Shown: in pieces, positions 1 through 11,110 of the stretch | Layout: each line of letters opens with the position of its first letter | How positions within the stretch are numbered: the stretch's first letter is position 1 | DNA from: Ochrobactrum sp. CGA5 | GTDB lineage: Bacteria; Pseudomonadota; Alphaproteobacteria; Rhizobiales; Rhizobiaceae | Length of the DNA stretch: 64,000 bases | NCBI RefSeq assembly: GCF_006345815.1 | Contig: NZ_VCIG01000038.1 | Coordinates: 310,001 to 374,000, forward strand | Direction of reading: 5' to 3' | Program-made: the position numbers and the translations under genes | The notes under the pieces: model-generated | Databases searched by the model: none | What the model was told of the DNA's origin: nothing | Seen by the model: only the letters and a program-made list of their open reading frames with translations

Positions 1-32
1 CGCTCTGGCGCGCCGGAACTATGCCGAAATCG

Positions 33-70
33 AAAAGCCGCGCTGTATATGCAGCGCGGCTTTTTCTTTG
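33..70 (+). terminator. Rho-independent terminator at left edge
   Basis: A perfect GC-rich stem (GCCGCGCTG at 37-45 with CAGCGCGGC at 52-60) is flanked by an A-run and followed by TTTTTCTTT. It probably ends a rightward gene lying outside the window, but bases 1-32 are too short to identify that gene. From here to the ttcA start (about 130 bases) nothing else is recognisable. Confidence 0.75.
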
Positions 71-161
71 AGCATTTCAAGCAGAAATGCGAAGCAGTCC
101 TGCGTCTTTCGTCAACAAATGTTGTTTCGCGGTTTTCCCCGCCGCCAGTTTTCGCTATTAA

Positions 162-1893
<1,732 letters not shown>

Positions 1894-1914
1894 AGCTGAT
1901 TAACGACAATATGC

Positions 1915-1949
1915 AAAGGCCCGCCATACTGGCGGGCCTTTCCTGTTTT
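1915..1949. terminator. Bidirectional terminator
   Basis: AAAGGCCCGCC (1915-1925) pairs with GGCGGGCCTTT (1931-1941) around a 5-base loop, with T-rich sequence to the right. It separates the rightward phosphatase gene from the leftward efflux gene and could serve both. Confidence 0.8.
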
Positions 1950-1964
1950 GCATGGCAAGATTGA

Positions 1965-3230
1965 TTAGATCACATGTTCTGCAGGCGGGTTTTGAACCCT
2001 GAACAACCGACCGCGTTCGGCCATCAGAACGCAGCCGATAGCGATGAATCCGAGCACGCAATAGCCTATTGAAACCGGCGCTGTGGTGCCGTCGAATGCC
2101 TGACCGATAATTGCGCCTAACGCTGCGCCGATCACCGTTTGGGCAAAGCCCAGAACAGAGGAAGCTGTGCCGGCAACCTCGCCGAGTGGCTCCATAGCCA
2201 GCGCGTTGAAATTGGCGGTCACAAGGCTGAAGGAGAACATGATTACCATGTAAATCGCCATCAGGATCGGAAAGGGCACAGGGTTTTCCAGCGTGACCGA
2301 CAGTATCATCCACACAAGGCTGAAAGCAGTGAAGACCAGCAACATGGTTTGGGAAATTCGCCGCATGCCGTATCGACCGACCAGACGCGAATTCAGAAAT
2401 GACGCAAGCGCCAGGGTCATGGCGACAGCAGCGAAAGCCAACGGGAACAGAGCGCCGAGCTTGTAAATATCAACGAAGATTTGCTGCGCCGAGTTGATGT
2501 AGCCGAACAACGCGCCGAGGATGAACGACGTGCCGAGCATGTAGAACAGGGCGACGCGATTCGAGAGAACGATCCCGAAGCCGCCGATTACGCTCTTGAA
2601 CGTCAGCGGACGCCGGTTGGATGCGGGTAGGGTTTCGGGCAGGCGAACGAAAGCCCATATGCCAATGATAAGCGCCATCAGGGCCATCGACAGGAAGATC
2701 AAGTGCCACTCGCCGAAAAGCATGATGAGCTGGCCAGTTGCAGGGGCAACGACCGGCAGGATCATGAATACCATCATGACGAGCGACATGACTTCCGCCA
2801 TCTGGCGACCGGCGAACTTGTCGCGTACAACGGAGACGGCAATGACACGTGTTCCCGCAGCGCCAAGTCCCTGCAATACGCGCAGGATGATAAGTGTCGT
2901 GAAATCGGTGACGATGGCTGATCCCAAAGCCGCCAGAATGTAAATGACGAGCCCGCCGAACAGCGGCAGCCTGCGACCGAAGCGATCGCTCAATGGACCG
3001 TAGAAGAGCTGCGAAACGCCAAACCCAAGCAGATAGGCAGTGATTACGAACTGGACGTGGTTTTCCGACTGAACGCCGAGGCTTGCACCGATCTGCGGTA
3101 GGCCCGGCAACATGATGTCTACAGCCAGCGCATTGATGGCCATGATCGCTGCGATGAGCGCGATAAATTCGCCGCGTCCACGCATGGAGGTCTTCTGGTC
3201 CGATGAACCGTTCTTGATGTCGAGCGGCAT
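1965..3230 (-). CDS. Bcr/CflA family drug:H+ antiporter (MFS, 12 TM)
   Basis: This is an inner-membrane proton-driven efflux transporter of the major facilitator superfamily, DHA1/Bcr-CflA type. The first helix carries the family-like ALAVDIMLPGLPQ, and the loop between helices 2 and 3 has GPLSDRFGRRLPL. About 12 hydrophobic segments are present. The open frame extends upstream to 3335, but that extension is not membrane- or signal-like. The ATG at 3230 has an AGGGA about 9 bases upstream and gives a normal length (about 420 residues). The drug spectrum cannot be predicted. Confidence 0.85.
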   Translation of the reverse strand: MPLDIKNGSSDQKTSMRGRGEFIALIAAIMAINALAVDIMLPGLPQIGASLGVQSENHVQFVITAYLLGFGVSQLFYGPLSDRFGRRLPLFGGLVIYILAALGSAIVTDFTTLIILRVLQGLGAAGTRVIAVSVVRDKFAGRQMAEVMSLVMMVFMILPVVAPATGQLIMLFGEWHLIFLSMALMALIIGIWAFVRLPETLPASNRRPLTFKSVIGGFGIVLSNRVALFYMLGTSFILGALFGYINSAQQIFVDIYKLGALFPLAFAAVAMTLALASFLNSRLVGRYGMRRISQTMLLVFTAFSLVWMILSVTLENPVPFPILMAIYMVIMFSFSLVTANFNALAMEPLGEVAGTASSVLGFAQTVIGAALGAIIGQAFDGTTAPVSIGYCVLGFIAIGCVLMAERGRLFRVQNPPAEHVI

Positions 3231-3340
3231 GACTGGCATTCCCTGGCAAAGTGACGCATCGCGTCTGAAAGACACGATGCGAAAGACAAAATTTACAAAG
3301 CAGAAGCAGACAGATGGAATCCGTCTTTGCAGCATCTAGC

Positions 3341-3379
3341 AAAAGCAAAAGGCGCCGTAGAACGGCGCCTTTGGAAAAA
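3341..3379 (-). terminator. Terminator of grxD
   Basis: AAAGGCGCCGT (3348-3358) pairs with ACGGCGCCTTT (3362-3372). Read leftward it is followed by a T-rich tract, 40 bases past the grxD stop. Confidence 0.8.
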
Positions 3380-3414
3380 GGTGAGGCTGAAGCCGTATAA
3401 CCGGCAATTAATCC

Positions 3415-3747
3415 TCAAGCAGCCTTGGTGGCAATACCCTTATCGGTAAAAAGTGCCTGCAATTCGCTCGATTGGAACATTTCGCGCACGATATCGCAGC
3501 CGCCGACGAATTCACCCTTTACATAAAGCTGAGGAATAGTTGGCCAGCTCGAATATTCCTTGATGCCCTGACGCAGCTCGTCCGAGGACAGAACGTTGAC
3601 GCCCTTATATTCCACGCCGAGATAGTCGAGGATCTGGACGACCTGACCGGAGAAACCGCACTGCGGGAAACCCGGCGTGCCCTTCATGAAAAGCACGACG
3701 TCGTTGGTCTTCACTTCATTCGCGATGAAATCGTTGATGCCGGTCAT
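3415..3747 (-). CDS. grxD: Monothiol glutaredoxin Grx4 (CGFS type)
   Basis: CGFS glutaredoxins bind a glutathione-ligated 2Fe-2S cluster and pass it on, usually with BolA proteins. The 110-residue product has the active-site stretch PQCGFSG near residue 30, preceded by FMKGTPGFP. It also has the [19 protein letters not shown] glutathione-binding region. It lies downstream of bolA on the same strand, matching the known physical partnership. The gap to bolA holds a dispersed palindromic repeat. Confidence 0.95.
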   Translation of the reverse strand: MTGINDFIANEVKTNDVVLFMKGTPGFPQCGFSGQVVQILDYLGVEYKGVNVLSSDELRQGIKEYSSWPTIPQLYVKGEFVGGCDIVREMFQSSELQALFTDKGIATKAA

Positions 3748-3762
3748 TTGTGGTCCTTTCCA

Positions 3763-3808
3763 AGCATAACTCCGAAAAGTTGCCTGACTTTTCGGAAAGG
3801 ATTATGCG
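3763..3808. repeat. Dispersed REP-like palindromic repeat, copy 1
   Basis: A 46-base imperfect palindrome (AGCATAACTCCGAAAAG ... CTTTTCGGAAAGGATTATGC) resembles a short palindrome common in Hyphomicrobiales intergenic DNA (type GCATGATCCCGAAAA-n-TTTTCGGGATCATGC). It lies between bolA and grxD and is related to the elements at 11047 and 19279. Confidence 0.6.
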
Positions 3809-3985
3809 CTAAACAAACACGTCGAGGCAAATTTCGACGCGAACTGGGAAGTCTTCCCCAATATAGTCATTTGAATGCTGGTAACCACCCCGTTTGGGTG
3901 AATGCAAGTCAAATGCGCAGAAAATCCGCATCCAAGGGAGCTGCATCTTGCCGCAGCAAGCTTTACTTCCCAAGACGGCCTTCCG

Positions 3986-4219
3986 TTATTCGGGTACGCT
4001 TGTCTGCAAAGCAAGTGCGTGAAGCACGCCGCCCATATTACCCTTCAGCGCATCATAGACCATCTGGTGCTGCTGCACACGGGACTTGCCACGGAAACTT
4101 TCCGCAACAACCTCTGCGGCATAATGGTCTCCGTCTCCGGCAAGGTCGCGGATCGTCACCTTTGCGTCGGGAATCCCCTCGCGTATCAGCTTTTCGATCT
4201 CATGTGCGTCCATAGCCAT
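3986..4219 (-). CDS. BolA family protein
   Basis: This is a small (77-residue) alpha/beta protein of the BolA/YrbA family, a partner of CGFS glutaredoxins in Fe-S cluster trafficking and iron signalling. The family's helix-turn region HQMVYDALKGNMGG, with the conserved His-Gln, is near residues 50-63. It lies between purL and grxD on the same strand. The start could be residue 1 or the Met at position 3. Confidence 0.9.
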   Translation of the reverse strand: MAMDAHEIEKLIREGIPDAKVTIRDLAGDGDHYAAEVVAESFRGKSRVQQHQMVYDALKGNMGGVLHALALQTSVPE

Positions 4220-4325
4220 GCAAAATCTCCCGCCGTTTCCGGCCTTTTCTTATCGTTCTGTCGAATCGTAACGCGCCATCGTGGAACGTCAACTAACATC
4301 TGTCTAACGCTTAAATAGCCGACAA

Positions 4326-4364
4326 GCAAACCGCCCGGAGAGGCTTTCTATCCGGGCGGCAAAA
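4326..4364 (-). terminator. Terminator downstream of purL
   Basis: CCGCCCGGA (4331-4339) pairs with TCCGGGCGG (4351-4359), located 25 bases past the purL stop. The T-rich tract is short, so termination may be partial and allow some read-through to bolA. Confidence 0.6.
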
Positions 4365-4386
4365 GGTATCAACAATGGAAACCAGA

Positions 4387-6609
4387 TCAGTTATCGCTGA
4401 CCGGTTCGCCACTCATGAAGGTTGGGAACCAGCCTTCAAAGCTATCGGTCAGGTCGGCCACGCTCACATCGACCAGATCGCCAATTTTCAAGCGATCGCC
4501 GCCAACCGTGCCGAGCACGCGGAACGGCACACCTGCGCCTTCGGCATTAAGGGCAATGAGCTTTGCCATTTCCGCCGTAGCTGCAACGACGTAGCGCGCC
4601 TGATCTTCACCGAAAAGAATCGCGTGCGGCAGGCCGTCACCGGCATCGAGTTCTGCCCCCTTGCCGGACTTGATGGCCATTTCCGCGACGGCAATCGCCA
4701 GACCGCCATCGGAAAGGTCATGGCACGCTGTAACCTGACCGTTACGGATGGCCGAACGGACGAACTCGCCGTTACGCTTTTCAAGCGCGAGGTCAACTGC
4801 CGGAGCAGGGCCGTCGGCGCGGTCAAACAAATCGCGTAGGTAAATCGACTGGCCGAGATGTGTGCCATCGCCGCCAAGCAGAACGAGCACATCGCCATCC
4901 TGCATGCCGCCGATCTTTGCCATTTGCGACCAATCCGGGATCAGACCCACGCCTGCAATGGTCGGTGTTGGCAGAATGGCTTGGCCGTTGGTTTCGTTGT
5001 AAAGCGAGACATTGCCCGAAACGATCGGGAAGTCGAGTGCACGGCAGGCTTCACCGATACCTTCGATAGCCTTGACGAGCTGTCCCATGATTTCGGGTTT
5101 TTCAGGATTGCCGAAGTTCAGATTGTCGGTCGAAGCCAGCGGTTCTGCACCGGTCGCGGTAATGTTGCGCCAGCATTCGGCAACGGCTTGCTTGCCGCCT
5201 TCAAATGGGTCGGCTTCGCAATAACGCGGGGTCACATCGGAAGAGAAAGCGAGTGCCTTGGTGTCATGGCCTTCTACGCGAACCACACCTGCGTCACCGC
5301 CTGGGACCTGTAGTGAATTGCCCTGAATGAGCGTATCGTACTGTTCATAGACCCAGCGACGGGATGAAAGATCGGGCGAACCCACCAACTTGAGAAGGGC
5401 AGCCGAATAATCCTCTACCTGCGGCACATTGCTGGCAGGGAGCGGCGCATGTTTGCCTGGCTCCATCCATGGGCGATCATATTCTGGTGCTTCGTCGCCC
5501 AAATCCTTGATCGGAAGGTTGGCGACTTCTTCCCCCTGATGGATGATGCGGAAGCGCAGATCGTCGGTCGTCTTGCCGACGATGGCGAAGTCGAGGCCCC
5601 ATTTGCGGAAAATAGCCTGTGCTTCGGCTTCCTTCTCAGGCTTCAGAACCATGAGCATGCGCTCCTGGCTTTCCGAAAGCATCATTTCGTAGGCTGTCAT
5701 GTTCTCTTCGCGGACAGGAACATGATCGAGAATGAGTTCAATACCGAGATCGCCCTTTGCGCCCATTTCGACGGCGGAGCAGGTAAGACCGGCAGCACCC
5801 ATATCCTGAATTGCGATAACTGCACCGGAAGCCATCAGCTCAAGACAGGCCTCAAGCAGGCACTTTTCGGTGAAGGGATCGCCAACCTGGACGGTGGGGC
5901 GTTTTTCCTCAATCGACTCGTCGAATTCAGCCGAAGCCATCGTCGCGCCGCCGACGCCGTCGCGGCCTGTCTTTGCGCCGAGATAAACGACCGGCAATCC
6001 AACGCCTTCGGCCTTGGAATAGAAAATGCCATCGGTCTTGGCGAGACCGGCAGCGAAGGCATTTACGAGAATATTTCCATTATAGCGCTTGTCGAAATTC
6101 ACTTCGCCGCCGACAGTCGGCACGCCGAAAGAATTGCCATAGCCACCAACGCCGGACACGACGCCCGATACGAGGTGACGGGTTTTCGGATGATCGGGTT
6201 CGCCGAAGCGCAGCGCGTTCATTGCAGCGACAGGGCGCGCGCCCATAGTGAAGACGTCACGGAGAATGCCTCCCACACCGGTCGCCGCGCCCTGATAAGG
6301 TTCGATGTAGGATGGGTGGTTATGGCTCTCCATCTTGAAGACGATGCAATCGCCGTCACCGATATCGACCACGCCAGCATTTTCACCGGGCCCCTGAATA
6401 ACGCGCGGCCCGGTAGTCGGAAGCGTGCGAAGCCATTTCTTGGAGGACTTGTACGAGCAGTGTTCATTCCACATGGCTGAGAAAATCCCAAGCTCTGTGA
6501 AGGTGGGCTCGCGTCCGATCAGTTCAAGAATGCGCTGATACTCGTCCGGCTTAAGACCATGCGCTTCGATCAATTCCGGCGTGATGTCTCGCGTATTGGA
6601 AATAGTCAT
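4387..6609 (-). CDS. purL: Phosphoribosylformylglycinamidine synthase subunit PurL
   Basis: PurL is the ATP-dependent synthetase subunit of three-part FGAM synthase (purine synthesis step 4). It works with PurS and the glutaminase PurQ encoded 3.5 kb upstream on the same strand. At 740 residues it is the 'small' PurL type that lacks a fused glutaminase. Typical motifs are [12 protein letters not shown] near residue 50, MESHNHPS near 95 and GDGDCIVFK, with the second AIRS-like half in the C-terminal part (for example CHDLSDGGL). It has its own upstream region rather than being joined to purQ. Confidence 0.97.
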   Translation of the reverse strand: MTISNTRDITPELIEAHGLKPDEYQRILELIGREPTFTELGIFSAMWNEHCSYKSSKKWLRTLPTTGPRVIQGPGENAGVVDIGDGDCIVFKMESHNHPSYIEPYQGAATGVGGILRDVFTMGARPVAAMNALRFGEPDHPKTRHLVSGVVSGVGGYGNSFGVPTVGGEVNFDKRYNGNILVNAFAAGLAKTDGIFYSKAEGVGLPVVYLGAKTGRDGVGGATMASAEFDESIEEKRPTVQVGDPFTEKCLLEACLELMASGAVIAIQDMGAAGLTCSAVEMGAKGDLGIELILDHVPVREENMTAYEMMLSESQERMLMVLKPEKEAEAQAIFRKWGLDFAIVGKTTDDLRFRIIHQGEEVANLPIKDLGDEAPEYDRPWMEPGKHAPLPASNVPQVEDYSAALLKLVGSPDLSSRRWVYEQYDTLIQGNSLQVPGGDAGVVRVEGHDTKALAFSSDVTPRYCEADPFEGGKQAVAECWRNITATGAEPLASTDNLNFGNPEKPEIMGQLVKAIEGIGEACRALDFPIVSGNVSLYNETNGQAILPTPTIAGVGLIPDWSQMAKIGGMQDGDVLVLLGGDGTHLGQSIYLRDLFDRADGPAPAVDLALEKRNGEFVRSAIRNGQVTACHDLSDGGLAIAVAEMAIKSGKGAELDAGDGLPHAILFGEDQARYVVAATAEMAKLIALNAEGAGVPFRVLGTVGGDRLKIGDLVDVSVADLTDSFEGWFPTFMSGEPVSDN

Positions 6610-6782
6610 GGAAATGGGGAACCCCGTCGCAGGCTGCGGCGTCCGACGCCCTATGCCTAAGGGACGGTCACCTAAGGTTTCAAGGCGCCTCTTTAACCTA
6701 AGTTTTCATGAAGTGCGACAGGAAAATACCGCTTTCCCGGCCTCAATCATATATCAATAACTATAAAAAGAGGCCAGGCCGG

Positions 6783-8189
6783 TCAGACGCTCCCTTCATA
6801 TCCCGCCTGTTCATTTTCGAGCAGGCGACGAAGGGTCCGAAAACAGTTTTCGACGATACTGCGATCAGCCGGAGAAGAAAAGGCGACGCGCACCCGATGA
6901 TAGATTTGATCGACGCGTCCGGCCTTGAACTCGTCCTCGTCATCAATCAGGATTCCGCTTTCATAGGCGGCTGCTTTGAATGTGCCCGAAAGCCATGGCT
7001 CGGGCAGTCCCATCCACAGGAATGGCACCGTCGGTTGCGATACAAAATCGAAACCGTCGAAGATCTCCCTCGCCATTCTCTCGCGAATGACCGTTTCTTC
7101 TCGGCATTTGCCCTGAATAACTTCTGCCTCGCCAGACAAGACAAGTTGAGCGCCGGTTTCTGCAAGCAGGAACGCCGCGCCGCCCGTGACCATTTTGTGC
7201 GTTACCTTCACACGTTGGGCGCAATGCGTAGGGCAGGCGACCCATCCGCTGCGTATCCCTGCCGCAACAGCTTTTGACAAGCCAGAGACGACGAAGGTGC
7301 GTTCAGGTGCAAAGCTTGCCAGTGGCGGTATCTGGCTGTCGCACATAACGGCATAGATATCGTCTTCGATAAGCCAGACATTGTAACGCCTTGCGATGTC
7401 GGCAATTGCGCGACGCCTTTCTTCCGGCATGACGGATAGTGTCGGGTTGTGCAGGGTTGGCATCAGAAAGGCGAGTGTCGGATGCTGCTGGCGGCAGGCG
7501 CGTTCAAACTCTTCCGGGATTAGACCATATTCGTCCAGGCCTGCCTGAATAGTACGACGACCCAGAAGGCGAACGGAGCGACTGATCTGGGCGTAAGTCA
7601 GGTTTTCAAACAGGATCCGGTCACCCGGATTGGTGAAGGCTGTGATAATGGCGATGCTTGCAGCCTGCGCGCCATTGGTAACGACAATATTGTCCAGTTC
7701 TGGCTGCCAACCTGCTCGCGAAAGCCATTTCTGCCCGGCTTCGAGCCAGTGTTGCGGGAAGTAGCGCGAATAGCTCGCAATATCTTGCGGAAAATCCCGG
7801 TGAACGTCAGCGTTGATTTTGGCCAGGACTTCGTGCTGACCCACATTCGGCGCCGCCGTCGTGTCGAAACGTATTTTCCCGGACGGGATGTCGGCAGGCT
7901 TTGTGCCGGCGATACCGGAGACGGCTAGCGCATTGTTTGCAGGTTCTTCGCCGAGAACATAAGTTCCCCGACCGACCTCGCCGGTCACGAGGCCACGCTC
8001 ATGGGCCAGCGCATAGGCGCGCCCGATTGTGCCGATTGTTACCTTTAAATCAAACGCCAGATTGCGTTGCGGTGGAAGCTTGGCACCAGCCGGCAGACCG
8101 CCGCTTCCGATAGCCTCTTCGATGGCGTCAGCGAGTTGCAGGTAAAATGGGCCGGATTTGCCGGCAAGATCTGGAATCCAATTTGTCAT
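6783..8189 (-). CDS. MocR/PdxR-type regulator (GntR HTH + aminotransferase domain)
   Basis: This 468-residue protein has an N-terminal winged-helix GntR domain (about residues 10-80, including LPPQRNLAFDLKVTIGTIGRAY). It is followed by a fold-type I PLP aminotransferase-like domain. The PLP lysine is in SGLSKAVAAGIRSGW and an LIEDDIYA stretch precedes it. MocR proteins usually control the adjacent or divergent gene in response to PLP or an amino compound. Here the divergent neighbour is a DUF1127 gene 165 bases away. The ligand and target are unknown. Confidence 0.88.
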   Translation of the reverse strand: MTNWIPDLAGKSGPFYLQLADAIEEAIGSGGLPAGAKLPPQRNLAFDLKVTIGTIGRAYALAHERGLVTGEVGRGTYVLGEEPANNALAVSGIAGTKPADIPSGKIRFDTTAAPNVGQHEVLAKINADVHRDFPQDIASYSRYFPQHWLEAGQKWLSRAGWQPELDNIVVTNGAQAASIAIITAFTNPGDRILFENLTYAQISRSVRLLGRRTIQAGLDEYGLIPEEFERACRQQHPTLAFLMPTLHNPTLSVMPEERRRAIADIARRYNVWLIEDDIYAVMCDSQIPPLASFAPERTFVVSGLSKAVAAGIRSGWVACPTHCAQRVKVTHKMVTGGAAFLLAETGAQLVLSGEAEVIQGKCREETVIRERMAREIFDGFDFVSQPTVPFLWMGLPEPWLSGTFKAAAYESGILIDDEDEFKAGRVDQIYHRVRVAFSSPADRSIVENCFRTLRRLLENEQAGYEGSV

Positions 8190-8354
8190 GGTGACAACAT
8201 ATAAATTGTACCTATTTCTAAGTCAATTATAGAGTCAATTCGTCGCTATCTGGTGACAATCATCTGCATGGGCGGATTTGTGGGCAAAATTGTCATTTGC
8301 CTCGGCTGCCTTCCAGTTCCCAATTGGCCAACTAGCAATGAATGGACAGAGCCA
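8190..8354. promoter_or_regulatory. Divergent promoter region with direct repeat
   Basis: This AT-rich intergenic stretch separates the leftward MocR gene and the rightward DUF1127 gene. AGTCAATT occurs twice (8221-8228 and 8233-8240), 12 bases apart, about one helical turn. MocR regulators commonly bind direct repeats, so this is a candidate operator by inference only. Confidence 0.35.
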
Positions 8355-8642
8355 ATGTTCTACTTTAGACCGCAGACCGAGACAATAGATACAATTCTTC
8401 CGGTGCCTGTGGCAGATAGGGTCACAGACTTGCCAAAAGCATTGCAGCTCAACCTGACGGAGGCGTCCCAGCCGAAAGTTGGATTCGTGCGGCAGGTGCT
8501 GGATTGGCTCTCTTATCGAATGATGCTTCGGCGCACCCGGATCGCACTAAGTGAGCTGACAGACGATCAGTTACGCGACATCGGACTACAGCGCGACGAA
8601 GCTGAGCGCGAAGCGCGCAAGGTGCGCTTTCATCTTCGCTGA
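8355..8642 (+). CDS. DUF1127 domain protein (95 aa)
   Basis: The C-terminal half matches the DUF1127 (YjiS-like) pattern, an Arg-rich helix with LSELTDDQLRDIGL at about residues 66-79. The N-terminal 45 residues are not recognised. The frame opens at 8253, but the ATG at 8355 gives a normal family size and removes a Cys-rich, unlikely leader. DUF1127 proteins are small, often stress-induced and in some cases RNA-binding; no specific role can be claimed here. It is followed by a strong stem-loop. A second, shorter DUF1127 gene lies at 59894-60040. Confidence 0.7.
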   Translation: MFYFRPQTETIDTILPVPVADRVTDLPKALQLNLTEASQPKVGFVRQVLDWLSYRMMLRRTRIALSELTDDQLRDIGLQRDEAEREARKVRFHLR

Positions 8643-8645
8643 ACC

Positions 8646-8682
8646 GCATCGCGGAAGCCTGAATTCTGCGTTTCCGCGATGC
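8646..8682. terminator. Stem-loop between convergent genes
   Basis: A perfect 11-bp stem (GCATCGCGGAA at 8646-8656 with TTCCGCGATGC at 8672-8682) lies between the DUF1127 stop and the convergent lipoprotein stop. There is no clear U-tract, so it may be a weak terminator or a 3'-end stabiliser. Confidence 0.55.
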
Positions 8683-8691
8683 AGCTTGATA

Positions 8692-9093
8692 TTACTGGCA
8701 TCCGCTTTGGCCCGAAACCCAGCGGTTGACATCCGCGGCTATACGTCCGCCATGGCTCTCTCCCATCATGGGGCCGAAAGCCTCGACGCGCGCGGGATTG
8801 CCTTGCGCTTGCACGACGAGCAGCGGACGCGATGTGGGGTTACGCGCAGGTACGACCAGAATGCGCGGACGTCCGGTAAAGGAATTCAATTCCGGCGCGA
8901 GGGAGTAACCACGGAAATCCTTGTCCTTGGATTTGAACCAGCAGCTATTGGCTGCCAGGGCGATACGCTCCATGGTAGGCAGCGCCGCCTTGCTGGCGTC
9001 GACGGCGATGGGCCCTGTGGGCTTGCTGGAGGTGCAGGCTGCAAGCAAAGCAATGGCCGGAAGGGTCAGAATAGCGAAAGACTTGGTCTTCAA
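8692..9093 (-). CDS. Putative lipoprotein, function unknown
   Basis: The 133-residue product begins with a type II signal peptide: MKTKS, a hydrophobic core and a lipobox LLAAC with the lipidated Cys near residue 20. The rest is a small soluble domain with no family recognised; two further Cys residues (near 51 and at the C-terminus) could form a disulfide in the periplasm. A strong AGGAGGAG ribosome site is visible about 8 bases before the start. It lies downstream of the GST gene on the same strand, separated by a stem-loop at 9111-9132. Confidence 0.75.
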   Translation of the reverse strand: MKTKSFAILTLPAIALLAACTSSKPTGPIAVDASKAALPTMERIALAANSCWFKSKDKDFRGYSLAPELNSFTGRPRILVVPARNPTSRPLLVVQAQGNPARVEAFGPMMGESHGGRIAADVNRWVSGQSGCQ

Positions 9094-9110
9094 GGAGGAG
9101 CTCCAATAGT

Positions 9111-9132
9111 GCGTGCCTTTAAAAAGGCACGC
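9111..9132. terminator. Stem-loop between GST and lipoprotein genes
   Basis: GCGTGCC (9111-9117) pairs with GGCACGC (9126-9132). On the leftward transcript the U-run falls in the loop rather than after the stem, so this is not a textbook terminator. Confidence 0.4.
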
Positions 9133-9159
9133 ATGAGAGATGGAAAGAATAGGCAGAAT

Positions 9160-9807
9160 TCAGGCTAGTTGGGGCATGAAAGCCTTCAGTCCGTCGCTCA
9201 TCTCGTTCCAGATGCGCTCAAAAACTGGATGCTGCTTTGCCTTGGCGGCATATGCATCAAATTTTGGGAATTCGTCCAGCAAATCCGCTTTGTCCGAGAG
9301 TTTCTTCAACGGGTCCATCAGAAAACGCACAGGCAAGAGCCAGCAATCCGCAAGCGTTGGTTCGTCTCCGGCGGCATAGGCTTTGTCTGAAAGACGGCTC
9401 TCGACCACTTTCAGGCCGGTATACATCTTATCGAACAGGCGTTCGATGGTTGCATGATCGCGCTCGGGTTTGCTCAGAAGGATGAAAAGCTTCATCGCAG
9501 GGCCAAGCACATCGATCTCGGTCACGCGCGCCAGCAGGCGGATGAGTGCACGCTCCCTCGGTGTGCCAGGCAGAACGGGTGTTTCTGGAAAGTGATCTTC
9601 GAGATATTCGGCAATGACCGCGCTCTCGAACAGCGTTTCACCCGAACTGGTGATCAGCACCGGCACACGGCGAAGCGGCGTTACATTGCCAAAATCGGCT
9701 GGAAACGGGTACGGCATGCTCACCGGCTTGAAAGGCAGGTCCTTTAGATAAAGAACCCCGCGGACAAAGGCCGAGTAAGGGGAAAGAGGTCTGGAATAAA
9801 GCTGCAT
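9160..9807 (-). CDS. Glutathione S-transferase family protein
   Basis: The 215-residue protein has a thioredoxin-like N-terminal domain, beginning MQLYSRPLSPYSAFVRGVLYLK. The GST glutathione-site motif follows (RRVPVLITSSGETLFESAVIAEYLED, near residues 47-72), where the Glu-Ser binds the gamma-glutamyl group. An all-helical C-terminal domain comes last. The likely role is detoxification or glutathione-dependent chemistry in the cytosol; the substrate is unknown. Ser and Tyr near residues 5 and 11 are candidates for thiol activation. Confidence 0.85.
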   Translation of the reverse strand: MQLYSRPLSPYSAFVRGVLYLKDLPFKPVSMPYPFPADFGNVTPLRRVPVLITSSGETLFESAVIAEYLEDHFPETPVLPGTPRERALIRLLARVTEIDVLGPAMKLFILLSKPERDHATIERLFDKMYTGLKVVESRLSDKAYAAGDEPTLADCWLLPVRFLMDPLKKLSDKADLLDEFPKFDAYAAKAKQHPVFERIWNEMSDGLKAFMPQLA

Positions 9808-10003
9808 AAATGAAGTTCCCCTGATTCGTTATCGCTAAAATGTGCGAGGCATTGCCAGCAAAAATGTGAACGCTTTTGCTTGGATGCGCATGAAACAAAT
9901 ATGGGATGATCCCGACGTTTATCTCGGTCTGAACCCTCCCGGAGCCAAGCTGCCACGAAAATAGCTGCTTTGCCAGTGCAGTTTTGAGCAGAGGCAAGCG
10001 CAA

Positions 10004-10040
10004 CAAAAAAGGCGGCTCGATGGCAGCCGCCTTTTCCATT
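10004..10040 (-). terminator. Terminator of the purC-purS-purQ run
   Basis: AAAGGCGGCT (10008-10017) pairs with AGCCGCCTTT (10025-10034). Read leftward it ends in TTTTTTG, 16 bases past the purQ stop. Confidence 0.85.
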
Positions 10041-10055
10041 TATCTTTTTGCCAGT

Positions 10056-10727
10056 TTAAGCGGCAACGCCCAATGCGCCTGCAAAGAGCGCCCGGCCGTC
10101 ATCGCCACCATGCGCGGCTTCGATCAGGTTCTCTGGATGCGGCATCATGCCGAGCACATTGCCGCGCGCGTTGACGATACCGGCAATATCGTTGATCGAG
10201 CCGTTCGGATTGGTGCCTTCGGCATAGCGGAACACAACCTGGCCTTCACCTTCAAGACGCTTCAGTGTCTCGGCATCGGCAAAATAATTACCGTCATGAT
10301 GCGCGACCGGGCAGCGGATGATCTGACCTGGCTTATAGCCCCGCGTAAACGACGTGTTGGCGTTGGTGACTTCGAGCTTTACTTCGCGGCAGACGAATTT
10401 CAGCGAAGCATTGCGCATCAATGCGCCCGGCAAAAGCCCGGCTTCGACGAGAATCTGGAAACCGTTGCACACGCCCATGACCATGACGCCTTTATCGGCC
10501 TTCTCGCGAACGGCCTGCATCACAGGCATGCGGGCTGCAATCGCTCCGCAACGCAGATAGTCACCGTATGAGAAGCCGCCTGGAATCAGAATCAGGTCCA
10601 CATCGTCGGGTATGCTCGTATCCGTCTGCCAGACGGTCACCGGAGCCTGACCGGTGATCTTGGTGAGCGCAGCGATCATGTCGCGATCGCGATTGAGACC
10701 GGGAAGGAGAATGACTGCGGATTTCAT
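10056..10727 (-). CDS. purQ: FGAM synthase glutaminase subunit PurQ
   Basis: PurQ is a class I glutamine amidotransferase that supplies ammonia to PurL. The 223-residue product has the nucleophile elbow GVCNGFQ with the catalytic Cys near residue 88, an [15 protein letters not shown] oxyanion-side segment near 46-60, and the His/Glu pair in MMPHPEN near 197. It follows purS by 23 bases and both follow purC, so the three probably form one leftward transcript. Confidence 0.97.
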   Translation of the reverse strand: MKSAVILLPGLNRDRDMIAALTKITGQAPVTVWQTDTSIPDDVDLILIPGGFSYGDYLRCGAIAARMPVMQAVREKADKGVMVMGVCNGFQILVEAGLLPGALMRNASLKFVCREVKLEVTNANTSFTRGYKPGQIIRCPVAHHDGNYFADAETLKRLEGEGQVVFRYAEGTNPNGSINDIAGIVNARGNVLGMMPHPENLIEAAHGGDDGRALFAGALGVAA

Positions 10728-10750
10728 GAGCGTCTCTGTCCTTTACCTGA

Positions 10751-10993
10751 TCAGCCGATGGTGATGGAATAATCTTCGATCACTGTGTTGGCGAGCAGCT
10801 TTTCGCACATGGCCTTGAGGTCGGCTTCGGCTTTGCTCTTGTCAGAGCCATTGAGTTCGAGGTCAAAAACCTTGCCCTGACGTGCCGAGTTGACGCCGTC
10901 GAAACCGAGGCTGCCGAGTGCGCCGACGATGGCCTTGCCCTGCGGGTCGAGAACGCCGTTTTTCAGTGTAACGGTGACGCGTGCCTTGATCAC
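10751..10993 (-). CDS. purS: FGAM synthase subunit PurS
   Basis: PurS is the small (80-residue) structural subunit that bridges PurQ and PurL in three-part FGAM synthase. The family pattern is clear: MIKARVTVTLKNGVLDPQGKA at the N-terminus and LGFDGVNSARQGKVFDLEL in the middle. It sits between purC and purQ. The 117-base purC-purS gap holds a palindromic repeat, which may affect relative expression. Confidence 0.96.
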   Translation of the reverse strand: MIKARVTVTLKNGVLDPQGKAIVGALGSLGFDGVNSARQGKVFDLELNGSDKSKAEADLKAMCEKLLANTVIEDYSITIG

Positions 10994-11046
10994 TCTGTGG
11001 TTCCTGCAATTTTAGAACGAATGAAACAGCCCGGAAGGCGTATCTG

Positions 11047-11087
11047 GCATGATCCCGAAAACCGGTTCCCGCTTTTCGGTGTCGTGC
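11047..11087. repeat. Dispersed REP-like palindromic repeat, copy 2
   Basis: GCATGATCCCGAAAACCGG followed by TTCCCGCTTTTCGGTGTCGTGC forms an imperfect palindrome in the purC-purS gap. It is the copy in this window closest to the GCATGATCCCGAAAA-type repeat frequent in Hyphomicrobiales. Confidence 0.7.
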
Positions 11088-11110
11088 CCTCCCGGGCTGG
11101 GCGGATCATT

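Noticed and set aside
5449-6480. 343-codon plus-strand frame antisense to purL
   Set aside because: It is a shadow of purL in high-GC DNA with no supporting motif or ribosome site.
9638-10039. Minus-strand frame of 133 codons between GST and purQ
   Set aside because: It runs through the purQ terminator and overlaps the GST 5' end in another frame, with no family resemblance.
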